Positions 52,416 to 60,324 of a DNA stretch of 64,000 bases are shown one piece after another. The notes under the pieces were generated by a model. It did no database searches, was not told the origin of the DNA, and saw only the letters and a program-made list of their open reading frames with translations. A program made the position numbers and the translations under genes. Source of the stretch: Acetobacterium bakii (GTDB taxonomy: Bacteria > Bacillota > Clostridia > Eubacteriales > Eubacteriaceae); contig NZ_LGYO01000027.1 of NCBI RefSeq assembly GCF_001263355.1, positions 85,134-149,133 of the forward strand, given 5' to 3'. Position 1 is the stretch's first letter. Each line of letters starts with the position of its first letter.

Positions 52416-52452
52416 TGCAGTAGTTTTTTTGAACGATCCCGGCGGCAACAAG

Positions 52453-54366
52453 CTATGCTTCCAGATATTTTACTTGATTTCTACCATCAGACTTCGCATG
52501 GTACAGGGCTTTGTCCGCAACATTGACGAGATCTTCATAGGTGGTATTAACATCGGGAGTCATGCAGGATACTCCGATGCTGACGGTGACGCAATCCTTC
52601 ACCAGCGATCCTTTGTGGGGAATGGCAAGTGCCTCAATGCTTTTTAACAGCATCTGGGCAATATTCATGGCCTCTTCTTTTCGGGTATCCGCTAAAAATA
52701 CGATAAATTCTTCGCCGCCGTAGCGGACGGCCATATCCGTTGAACGGGGCAGGGAAGTTTTCAGGGTTTCTGAAATTCGAATGAGGCATTCATCACCGGC
52801 CATATGGCCATACTGATCGTTGTAATTTTTAAAATAATCAACATCAATAAACTGCAACGCCATTGGTTGTTCATGGCGTAAGCAGCGAAGCCATTCCAAA
52901 GGGATGGTTTCATTATATTTACGGCGGTTCCATAAACCGGTCAGCGGATCTTTCAGTGAAATTCTTTGCAGATCCTGATTAATTCTTTCCAATTCAAGGT
53001 TTTGCTGCGCCACTTTTTCATTGGATGCGGTTAGGGCTTCTGTCCGCTGAACCACCAGCTGATCCAGCTGATTATTCATTTCGGTCAGCTTTTCACCCAT
53101 CGAGGTTTTGTATTCCATGGATTCTGAGAAGTTCTTTGCCAGCAAAAATGAATAGGCAATAGCAAAGATCAATTGGCCGGTGGAACTATTGTTATCCCCC
53201 TGAAAGATTATTTTCAAAAGGGTCGGCCAGCTCTCGTTGATCCAGCCACTGAGGGTGATAATATCCATGATGCAGGTCAATATTAAAGCCAAACCACCAA
53301 GAATAATAAGCCAACTGTCTTTTTTCCGATGCCGGGTTATTTTCACAAGCCGGGTAAACAGATAGCAAATCATCAAAAGGCTCCAAATCTGGTACAGGGG
53401 ATTGATAACCGAATACACCCAGGTTGGCGTGAAAAGAACCACCACTAAATAGGCACCTGCCATAAATTGAGTGAGTCTGATGATCCTTGGATGGAAATAT
53501 TCAGGTAAAATCGCCCTGAAAAACATCAGGATCAAGGGTACTCCTAAATAGTACGTAAGGGTTTGTATCTTATAGGCGGTTTCAAAGTCAAAGCCAGGGA
53601 AAAGCGTGAAAAAGAAGGTTTCGCCAATCAGCAGGGTTCTGACCGCCACCAGAATGCAAAAGAGTCCAAAGAACAGCGGGGCGGGATCCTTTCTGCGAAA
53701 GAAAAATAAAGCCAGATGGTAGATGCCCATCATCATCAAAGCTCCGAATAGGAAAAGCTCGTAGGCAATGCCGTTATAGCGCAAACCAAGGAGCTGAGCT
53801 TCATCGCCTAGCTGGATGCTGTTAAGCAGTCCTCCGCTGGGCCGGTAAAAATTGGAGATCTGCATAACGATCTCATTTTCACCCTGCCGGGCTTGGAAAG
53901 AAGTAACCTGAGGCAAATATTGGGGAACCATGGTGTCTCTGGTTTGTCCCACTTCTCCGGCAGATGCGATTAAATCGTCATTGACCCAAAGCTTATAGGC
54001 GGTGCGCACCTTAGGAATTTTCAGAGCCAGGATTTCATTTTCCGCGGATATAAAACTCAGCCCATAGGTGGCATAGCCATACCCGGAAATTTTTTCGTCA
54101 GCCGTACTGTATTTGGTCCAAGAGGATGGAAAATTGACATAGCTGTTCATGGAACCTTGTTCCAATTCCCCGGGTTCCAGAAGCTGATTCCAGTAAAATT
54201 TCCATTCGCCGTCTAAAGAGATCACGTCATTTTTCAAATTGTCCTGACCTAAATTAAGAAGACCGTTTTTGGCCTCCTCCTGGAGTTCCGAACGTTGATC
54301 AGAGCATCCTCCCCAAAAGGGCAGCATCAGAATAATAATGATAAACAGTATTGTGCGTTTGCGCAA
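52453..54366 (-). CDS. 7TMR-DISM diguanylate cyclase lipoprotein
   Basis: 637 residues. TTG start with AAAGGAG upstream. N-terminal lipoprotein signal (FWGGC, Cys21), an extracellular sensor to about 185 (SLDGEWKFYWNQLLEPG and YLPQVTSFQ, a 7TMR-DISM-associated jelly-roll fold), seven membrane helices (about 195-405), a coiled coil, then GGDEF (LSLKDPLTGLWNRRKYNE; RYGGEEFIVFLA). The RSTD inhibitory site lies five residues before GGEEF, so it is likely active and product-inhibited. Makes c-di-GMP in response to an external ligand. Confidence 0.9.
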   Translation of the reverse strand: MRKRTILFIIIILMLPFWGGCSDQRSELQEEAKNGLLNLGQDNLKNDVISLDGEWKFYWNQLLEPGELEQGSMNSYVNFPSSWTKYSTADEKISGYGYATYGLSFISAENEILALKIPKVRTAYKLWVNDDLIASAGEVGQTRDTMVPQYLPQVTSFQARQGENEIVMQISNFYRPSGGLLNSIQLGDEAQLLGLRYNGIAYELFLFGALMMMGIYHLALFFFRRKDPAPLFFGLFCILVAVRTLLIGETFFFTLFPGFDFETAYKIQTLTYYLGVPLILMFFRAILPEYFHPRIIRLTQFMAGAYLVVVLFTPTWVYSVINPLYQIWSLLMICYLFTRLVKITRHRKKDSWLIILGGLALILTCIMDIITLSGWINESWPTLLKIIFQGDNNSSTGQLIFAIAYSFLLAKNFSESMEYKTSMGEKLTEMNNQLDQLVVQRTEALTASNEKVAQQNLELERINQDLQRISLKDPLTGLWNRRKYNETIPLEWLRCLRHEQPMALQFIDVDYFKNYNDQYGHMAGDECLIRISETLKTSLPRSTDMAVRYGGEEFIVFLADTRKEEAMNIAQMLLKSIEALAIPHKGSLVKDCVTVSIGVSCMTPDVNTTYEDLVNVADKALYHAKSDGRNQVKYLEA

Positions 54367-54775
54367 GAGCGGTCTCCTTTCCTAAGGACAAATTGAGTAA
54401 AATCAGATGATAAATGCAAAAAGATACATATTTTACCAGTGAAGATGTTTCACTGACAGTCCATAATGCGCGTAAATTGAGGATAAGTTGCGAAAGTTGC
54501 CTGAAACATCCATTTGCAATGTCGAATAAGCTTCATTATACAATAGGAACAGATCTCCGTCCAGTTCTGATTTTGCATATTAAGGGCGAAAAAATAGGCA
54601 GCAGTCTGTCCGATCTTGCAGCACACAACGATTTACCATTGTCCCCAGGACGTTTTGTGCAACTTAGCTGAAATATTGTGAAAAATAATCAAAAAAACAT
54701 AAATAGCACTTTTTATGAATGAATTGGTGGGTATATAGAAGCCAATGGTATTTCAGAGGAGGCAAACGGATTGAA
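54367..54775. other. Region between the diguanylate cyclase and kinase genes
   Basis: An 85-codon frame at 54414-54671 is probably not a gene: no ribosome site, no similarity, and its end lies in an R1 half copy. No promoter was identified with confidence. Confidence 0.4.
54604..54653 (-). repeat. R1 half copy h (5' arm only)
   Basis: On the minus strand it starts CGTCCTGGGGACAATGGTAA and continues ATCGTTGTGTGCTGCAAGATC before similarity ends. No T-tract arm remains, and no minus-strand gene ends to its right. It may mark a lost gene. Confidence 0.7.
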
Positions 54776-55687
54776 ATGAAAAAAGAGAAGATTGCCCAAA
54801 TGGAAGAAAAAATAAAGAGTGTTTTTGGCAGCCGCTACACTATTTTAAAGATGCTGAGGAATGGGGGAATGGGATGTGTTTTTCACGTTCGAAGCAATGA
54901 AACAGAGGAGTACGCCTTAAAAGTACTGGATAAAGAAGCCTACGGCAATAGGATCGACTATATGAGCGAATCCGAGGTCATGAAGCGTCTGGACCATCCG
55001 GGGATTCCCAAAATCATCGAAGTGACCCAGGATGAATCCTATGTGTATATGGTTTTGGAATACATCCGCGGGGAACCTTTAAGTGCGATCATCAGAAAAT
55101 GCGGAAAAATTAATGAATCATACATAAAAGTGTGGATGGAAAGCATTGCGTCAACCCTTAATTATCTTCACGGACAGGGTCTGATTCATCGGGACATCAA
55201 ACCGGATAATATTATGCTGTCCCACGACTGCGAAATAAAAATCATCGATTTTGGCCTGGCCCGTAAAAAAAATGATAGCGATGAAGCGGATAAAAAAGTC
55301 ATTGGCACCCTATCCTACACAGCACCGGAACGTTTTACTAAAAAACAGGGCACGGTTCAATCTGATATTTATGGATTCGGAGCCACCATGTATTATCTGA
55401 CCACCGGGACCAAACCGGAAAATATGAAGAGTAATCCAATGGACAGCTATACGATTATGGAGAAAAATTTAAAAGAAACGACATCGTGTCAGATCTATGA
55501 CATCCTCACAAAATCACTTGCGGTTAAGCCATACCAGCGCTCGGTGAGTTTCGAAGAGATATTGTGTGATTTATCGGAAAAGGAAAATGCAAAGCGTATT
55601 GAACAGCATGAGGAATCAAAAAAACAGTCGGTTGCGGTGTTTTTAATACTGGCAGGCCTTTTTATAACCGGACTTTTGTTGAATTAA
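54776..55687 (+). CDS. Hanks-type Ser/Thr protein kinase with C-terminal membrane anchor
   Basis: About 303 residues. Glycine loop RNGGMGCVF, invariant Lys49 (YALKVLDKE), HRDIKPDN (138-145), DFGLA (158-162) and TAPERF are all present, so it should be active. A single helix (VAVFLILAGLFITGLLL) ends the protein, with no PASTA or other sensor outside. The ATG at 54776 is 13 nt from AGGAGG; an in-frame ATT at 54770 would be at the ideal 7 nt. A frame from 54719 lacks support. Two small ORFs follow. Confidence 0.88.
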   Translation: MKKEKIAQMEEKIKSVFGSRYTILKMLRNGGMGCVFHVRSNETEEYALKVLDKEAYGNRIDYMSESEVMKRLDHPGIPKIIEVTQDESYVYMVLEYIRGEPLSAIIRKCGKINESYIKVWMESIASTLNYLHGQGLIHRDIKPDNIMLSHDCEIKIIDFGLARKKNDSDEADKKVIGTLSYTAPERFTKKQGTVQSDIYGFGATMYYLTTGTKPENMKSNPMDSYTIMEKNLKETTSCQIYDILTKSLAVKPYQRSVSFEEILCDLSEKENAKRIEQHEESKKQSVAVFLILAGLFITGLLLN

Positions 55688-55719
55688 ACAGATTTAGGTT
55701 AAGGAGAAAAGTCTGAAAA

Positions 55720-55851
55720 ATGAATGTGCTGAGCTGGTGCTCATGTATTATGACCGGCTATTCACTGCCCAGCACCTTAAACATCAACTGCGAGCCCCTG
55801 GGTGACAATATGATTTCAATTAACAACATGGGTTACACATACAGTCCTTGA
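55720..55851 (+). CDS. Possible 43-codon ORF after the kinase
   Basis: ATG start, with AAGGAG 13 nt upstream. Product begins MNVLSWCSCIMTGYSLPSTL, with three cysteines. No homolog recognised. May be a small substrate or adaptor of the kinase, or chance. The following small membrane-protein gene starts 27 nt after its stop. Confidence 0.3.
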   Translation: MNVLSWCSCIMTGYSLPSTLNINCEPLGDNMISINNMGYTYSP

Positions 55852-55877
55852 TAATAACTAGTGAATGGAGAAACAAA

Positions 55878-56087
55878 ATGCGGATTAAAAACAAAAAAAG
55901 ATTTTATATAATGATTATTATCCTGTTTCTGGTAAGTATTATTGTGCTAAGTCTAGCTTTTGGAATTTTTTGGAACACTTTTTTTAACACCGTTTCGGAC
56001 GAGGCAAACAGCAGCACAGTGGGAACGGACGCGGCCACAGCCATCTTTGAAAAAGACATCACTTTCGAAGAGTATCTGAGAAACTAA
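55878..56087 (+). CDS. Small single-pass membrane protein
   Basis: 69 residues from the ATG at 55878, which has GGAG at 8 nt. Basic start (MRIKNKKRF), one membrane helix (IMIIILFLVSIIVLSLAFGIF), then an outer tail rich in Thr, Ser, Ala and acids. The Thr/Ser content lies on the outer side, so it is not an obvious kinase substrate. It resembles the N-terminal anchor of longer cell-wall proteins. Function unknown. Confidence 0.5.
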   Translation: MRIKNKKRFYIMIIILFLVSIIVLSLAFGIFWNTFFNTVSDEANSSTVGTDAATAIFEKDITFEEYLRN

Positions 56088-56196
56088 TCCTATGAATTAA
56101 ATCGTTAAAATTCCCAAAAGTATCTTATTTTAGCAATACTAATATGATATAATTATTTTATAGAATATTGGAAATTAGACCCTGAAAGGAAACAAA

Positions 56197-57165
56197 ATGA
56201 TCGAGGAACTATTAAAAGATATCTTTGTAATTAGCATTCCAATTCCCAAAAGCCCATTAAAAAATATAAATTGTTATGTGATCAAGGGGAATGAAAGAAA
56301 TCTTTTGATTGATACAGGATTCAATAATCAAATTTGCTATGAAGCCCTTACCGCAGGCTTAAAAGAATTAGACATTGATATGGAAAGAACAGATATTTTT
56401 ATTACTCATTTTCATTGGGATCATTCGGGCTTGGCTTCAGTAATCGCTTCGGATAAATCAAAAATATTTATCAGCGAAATCGATAAAAACATCCTCATTG
56501 GTTTAGTAGATTCAAGAAATAGTGTTAAAAAAGCCAATGCATTAGGGTTTCCTGATGGCGAAAAAAACATCAAAAAAATAAGTGATTCCGATGTGATGTA
56601 TATGCCGTTAAAGCCAGTTAATTACACGCTTTTAAAGGATGGCGATGTCATTGCATTGGGTAATTATAAACTTGAATGCATCATTACACCGGGGCATAGC
56701 CCTGGACATTTATGTTTATACGAGAAAAAGCAGGAAATTCTTTTTTCCGGAGATCATATTATTTTTGATATAACACCCAATATTACTTCATGGTTGGAAA
56801 ATGAAGATTCATTGGGCGCGTATCTCAAAAGTCTGGAAAAAATCAGAGAAATGCCAGTAAAATATACATTTTCTGCCCATCGATCGGCTATTGGTAATTG
56901 TTATTCCAGAATTAATGAATTAATCGAACATCATGAGGAAAGGCTTGAAGAGGTCTTGGAAATTGTGAACAGACTTAAAATTACTACGGCATATGACACT
57001 GCCACAAAAATGGCATGGTCAGTAAAAGCAGATAACTGGAATGCATTTCCGCCAATTCAGAAAGTGTTTGCGGTGGGAGAAGCCTCAGCTCATTTAGAGC
57101 ATCTTTTTTTTAAAGGCATGCTAAGGCGGGAATTGACCAATGAACAATATCATTACAGCTTGTGA
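56197..57165 (+). CDS. Metallo-beta-lactamase-fold hydrolase
   Basis: 322 residues. ITHFHWDHSG (70-79), ITPGHSPGHLCLY, FSGDHIIF and SAHRS give the usual HxHxDH, His, Asp and His metal ligands. The C-terminal third (about 240-322) is helical with a winged-helix look, as in glyoxalase-II-like hydrolases with a DNA-binding-like tail. Substrate unknown. AAAGGAAA ribosome site. Confidence 0.85.
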   Translation: MIEELLKDIFVISIPIPKSPLKNINCYVIKGNERNLLIDTGFNNQICYEALTAGLKELDIDMERTDIFITHFHWDHSGLASVIASDKSKIFISEIDKNILIGLVDSRNSVKKANALGFPDGEKNIKKISDSDVMYMPLKPVNYTLLKDGDVIALGNYKLECIITPGHSPGHLCLYEKKQEILFSGDHIIFDITPNITSWLENEDSLGAYLKSLEKIREMPVKYTFSAHRSAIGNCYSRINELIEHHEERLEEVLEIVNRLKITTAYDTATKMAWSVKADNWNAFPPIQKVFAVGEASAHLEHLFFKGMLRRELTNEQYHYSL

Positions 57166-57235
57166 AAAGTATTCACAAGACTCAAGTTTGTAGTAAAAAT
57201 AAGATAATATTTCTTAACGCCATGAAGCGAAAAAA

Positions 57236-57279
57236 CGATAAAAATCCGAAGAAATTTTTCGGATTTTTATCGTTTTTTT
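57236..57279. terminator. Terminator between the MBL and GntR genes
   Basis: CGATAAAAATCCGAA pairs perfectly with TTCGGATTTTTATCG, then seven T. Convergent genes flank it; the T run is on the plus strand. Confidence 0.9.
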
Positions 57280-57369
57280 AATTGCTTAACTGAGAAATGG
57301 GGTTAATTGAAAGTGAAACAGAATATTCAGCTCAGCATAAGCCGGTAAAATCGTTTTGAGGCAGGATGC

Positions 57370-58053
57370 TTAGGGGAGGATAAAATATTCCGGTGATATA
57401 TCTATATAAACGTTTTTCAAATTGGTAACAGTGTCAAGATGCTGATGAAGGGCTTTCCGTCCCGCAACCGGATGCTTTTCCCTCACGGCATCAATAATCA
57501 ATTGATGATCCCGAATGATTTGTTCAAATCGTTCTTGATCTCTGAGTTCGAAATTTTTCCAGCGCTTGACATGGACGTATTCATCTTTCAGAAGACTCAG
57601 CACATTGCCTCTGCCCACCGCATCCATTAGATTACGGTGAAAGGCAGTATCCGCTTCATTGAAGCGATCAATGGAGATTTCATGATTGATGATTTTCTTC
57701 TGGACACTAATATTTTCTTCCAGTTTTCTGATGAGTTCTGTTGTGTCCGAAAAGTGCATGATCCGATGCAAGGCCTCCTGCTCAACGGACTCGCGAATAA
57801 ATAGGATGTCTTCCACCCGTTTCATGTCAATTAAACTGACATAGGTGCCCCGTTGGGGGTAGACCGTAACTAGTTCAAGGGTTTTGAGCTGGGTGATCGC
57901 ATTGCGGAGAATGTGTCGTGAGATACCATAAACCTCACACAGATCATGTTCGCTGATGCGTTCACCGGGCATATAGACAAGCGTTTCTATCTTTTTAAAT
58001 AAATCTTGATAGACCTCTTCGGCCGTTAAAAATTTTCCATTGTTAATATTCAT
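57370..58053 (-). CDS. GntR-family regulator with FCD domain
   Basis: About 227 residues. N-terminal winged helix (ISEHDLCEVYGISRHILRNAITQLKTLELVTVYPQRGTYV) and a C-terminal FCD domain with the metal/ligand residues in EADTAFHRNLMDAVG and AGRKALHQHLDTV. FCD proteins sense small acids such as lactate, pyruvate or sugars acids. It is divergent from the hydroxyacyl-CoA operon and should bind the operator at 58276-58306. Start ATG at 58053 with AAGGAG at 10 nt. Confidence 0.87.
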   Translation of the reverse strand: MNINNGKFLTAEEVYQDLFKKIETLVYMPGERISEHDLCEVYGISRHILRNAITQLKTLELVTVYPQRGTYVSLIDMKRVEDILFIRESVEQEALHRIMHFSDTTELIRKLEENISVQKKIINHEISIDRFNEADTAFHRNLMDAVGRGNVLSLLKDEYVHVKRWKNFELRDQERFEQIIRDHQLIIDAVREKHPVAGRKALHQHLDTVTNLKNVYIDISPEYFILP

Positions 58054-58233
58054 CAAGTAGTTCTCCTTCAGATACGATCAGTAAAAAAGTCACATAGTTT
58101 AGATGTGTTTTAAAAGAATATTATACCGTTTTCCAAATTCATTGGCAATCATTTTTTAGTAACTAAGGGAAACCTGGAAAGAATCAGCGTATCGGAGGGG
58201 TAGGGAAGATATAAATATATTTAAAATTAAATG

Positions 58234-58262
58234 TTTACAGTGACTCAAAAATATGTTAAGAT
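58234..58262 (+). promoter_or_regulatory. Promoter of the 2-hydroxyacyl-CoA dehydratase operon
   Basis: TTTACA, 17-nt spacer, TAAGAT. Predicted start of transcription near 58269, just before the operator. Confidence 0.65.
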
Positions 58263-58275
58263 GACACAAATTTGA

Positions 58276-58306
58276 ACTTGTTGACAAGTAGACAAGTATA
58301 CAAGTC
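58276..58306. promoter_or_regulatory. Palindrome and 8-bp tandem operator
   Basis: ACTTGT-TG-ACAAGT is a perfect palindrome at 58276-58289, and it runs into three consecutive 8-bp units (GACAAGTA, GACAAGTA, TACAAGTC at 58283-58306). Directly after the expected transcription start; likely site of the FCD regulator. Confidence 0.65.
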
Positions 58307-58333
58307 GATGAGTTAAGTTAATGAGGAGGAATT

Positions 58334-59536
58334 ATGGGATTAAAATTATTAGAAGGTGTTAAGGTTTTAGAACTGGCTACTTTTATTGCGGCACCAGCGG
58401 CAACACGAGCGATGGCCGATTGGGGCGCGCAGGTTATAAAAATTGAATCCATTGGAGGAGACCCCATCCGTTATGTTGGACCGGGGAACAAAATGCCTTT
58501 GGATCAGGATGAAAGCCTGGCATTTGACTTTGAAAACGCCAACAAACAAGGCATTGCTTTGAATCTCAAAAGCGCAAAGGGCATGGAAATTTTCATGAAG
58601 CTCCTGAATGAAGCCGATATTTTTGTAACCAATCTAAGAAGTCAAGCCTTAGTGAAACTGGGTATTGACTATGAAACCCTTTCTAAAAACAAACCGGAAC
58701 TGGTATTTGGCCAAGTTTTAGGCTATGGCGCGAAAGGTCCATTAAAAGATAAACCGGGATTTGATTTTACTGCTTTCGCGGCCAGAGGGGGCTATAGCGG
58801 AACCTTATATGAAAAAGGAACGTCACCGGTAAATATTGTCCCTGGTTTTGGTGATCACGCCTGCGGGATGTATCTGGCAACCGGTCTGCTGGCTTCCTAT
58901 ATCCATGCTTTGAAAACTGGAAAAGGCGAGAAAGTAACCGTCAGCCTATTCCATGCGGCAGTTTACGGTCTGGCCATCGTCATCCATTCCGCTCAGTACG
59001 GAAACCGTTACCCGATCAGCCGTGAAGATATGCTGAATCCGCTGCAGTCAACCTACATTACCAAAGACGAGATCTGGGTGCAGTTGGCGCTGCCGGATTA
59101 TAACCGCTCGATTGGCAGATTCAGCGCTGTCATCGGTCAACCCGAATTGGCCAAAGACGAACGATACGATACGCTGGCACATGTTTCTCAAAATCCCCAG
59201 GAGCTGAATCGCATCATCTTTGACGCAATCAAGGAAAAAACCTTGGAAGAATGCACAAAAATGTTTGATGAAGCCGACCTCTGTTTTGAAATTTGTCAGA
59301 CATGGGAACAGATTATTGAAGATCCACAGGCCTGGGAAAGCGATATTTTTGAAAAATTGGATTATCCGTCAGGTCCAAAAGTTATGACCAGAACACCGGT
59401 AATGTTTGAAAATGCTGGTTTACCGGACTATAAAAAAGGACCGACCTATGGTGGCGACACCAATGAAATCTTGAGCAGTATTGGTTTTACGACTGAAGAT
59501 ATTGACTCAATGAGAGGAAAGGGTGAAATACAATAA
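58334..59536 (+). CDS. Family III CoA-transferase (CaiB/BaiF, FldA-like)
   Basis: 400 residues. LELATFIAAPAATRAMADWGAQVIKIE at the start and GFDFTAFAARGG (Asp144 as the likely catalytic acid) are family III signatures. Moves CoA from an acyl-CoA to a 2-hydroxyacid, making the dehydratase substrate, as in phenyllactate (FldA) and 2-hydroxyisocaproate (HadA) systems. GAGGAGG ribosome site. Its stop overlaps the likely start of the activator gene. Confidence 0.88.
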   Translation: MGLKLLEGVKVLELATFIAAPAATRAMADWGAQVIKIESIGGDPIRYVGPGNKMPLDQDESLAFDFENANKQGIALNLKSAKGMEIFMKLLNEADIFVTNLRSQALVKLGIDYETLSKNKPELVFGQVLGYGAKGPLKDKPGFDFTAFAARGGYSGTLYEKGTSPVNIVPGFGDHACGMYLATGLLASYIHALKTGKGEKVTVSLFHAAVYGLAIVIHSAQYGNRYPISREDMLNPLQSTYITKDEIWVQLALPDYNRSIGRFSAVIGQPELAKDERYDTLAHVSQNPQELNRIIFDAIKEKTLEECTKMFDEADLCFEICQTWEQIIEDPQAWESDIFEKLDYPSGPKVMTRTPVMFENAGLPDYKKGPTYGGDTNEILSSIGFTTEDIDSMRGKGEIQ

Positions 59537-60324
59537 TACGGACACTGGGGATTGATATTGGCTCAACCACCTCGAAATGTGTGCTGCTGGAAAATGGCGA
59601 ACACATTATCGGGTCTGAGCTCCTCGTTGCCGGCATCGGCACAATCGGTGCAGGAAAAATCATGGAAGTTGTTTTGAAAAAAGCTCAGCTGACTCTATCG
59701 GAGATTGATTTTGTCATGGCGACCGGATACGGGCGCCGAAACTTTGAACCAGCCAACAGCGAACTCAGCGAGCTCAGCTGTCATGCCAAAGGGGTGCTGT
59801 TCAAAAACCCGCTGGTGCGGACGATCATTGATATCGGCGGCCAGGATGCCAAAGTACTGCGAATCAACGACAAGGGGATTCTGGAAAACTTCATGATGAA
59901 TGATAAATGCGCAGCCGGAACCGGACGGTTTCTGGATGTCATGGCCAACATTCTCCAGATCCCCATCAATGAATTGGAAAAAAGTGCTGAATTAGCAGAA
60001 AAACCGGCCAAAATATCCAGTACCTGTACGGTTTTTGCCGAATCTGAGGTTATTTCTCAGTTGGCGTCCGGGGAAACGGTGGGAAATGTCATTGCCGGTA
60101 TCTGCAATTCAGTGGCGAGCCGGGTTGCCGGGCTGGCAAAACGCGTTGGTATCGAAGAAGAAGTTTTTATGAGTGGCGGCGTCGCCCAGAACGGCGGGGT
60201 CAGAAAAGCATTAGAAAAAGAATTGAAGGTTCCCATCCAGTGGTCCGAAACATCACAGATGATGGGTGCTTTAGGGGCTGCCATCAGTGCCTATGAACAA
60301 GTAAAAAAAGAGAGGTGTATTTAA
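59533..60324 (+). CDS. 2-hydroxyacyl-CoA dehydratase activator ATPase (HgdC/FldI-like), probable ATA start
   Basis: About 263 residues. The first canonical start in frame, GTG at 59581, would delete the ATP phosphate loop LGIDIGSTTSKC, which is present and in frame just upstream. An in-frame stop lies at 59524, so the real start is at ATA 59533 or 59536 (CTG 59545 cuts off less). AGGAAAGGG lies about 9-10 nt before 59533. MNDKCAAGTGRFLD and ISSTCTVFAESEV hold the cysteines that bridge a [4Fe-4S] cluster between two subunits. Drives one electron, with ATP, into the dehydratase. Confidence 0.87.
   Translation: MIRTLGIDIGSTTSKCVLLENGEHIIGSELLVAGIGTIGAGKIMEVVLKKAQLTLSEIDFVMATGYGRRNFEPANSELSELSCHAKGVLFKNPLVRTIIDIGGQDAKVLRINDKGILENFMMNDKCAAGTGRFLDVMANILQIPINELEKSAELAEKPAKISSTCTVFAESEVISQLASGETVGNVIAGICNSVASRVAGLAKRVGIEEEVFMSGGVAQNGGVRKALEKELKVPIQWSETSQMMGALGAAISAYEQVKKERCI

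Noticed and set aside
11047-54653. R1 copies as a CRISPR array
   Set aside because: Copies are kilobases apart, palindromic, vary in the stem and have no regular spacers; no cas genes are present.
54414-54671. 85-codon open frame between the diguanylate cyclase and kinase genes
   Set aside because: No ribosome site or similarity, and its last part is the R1 half copy read as protein (a similar LPLSPGRF string arises from R1 in another frame at 34400).
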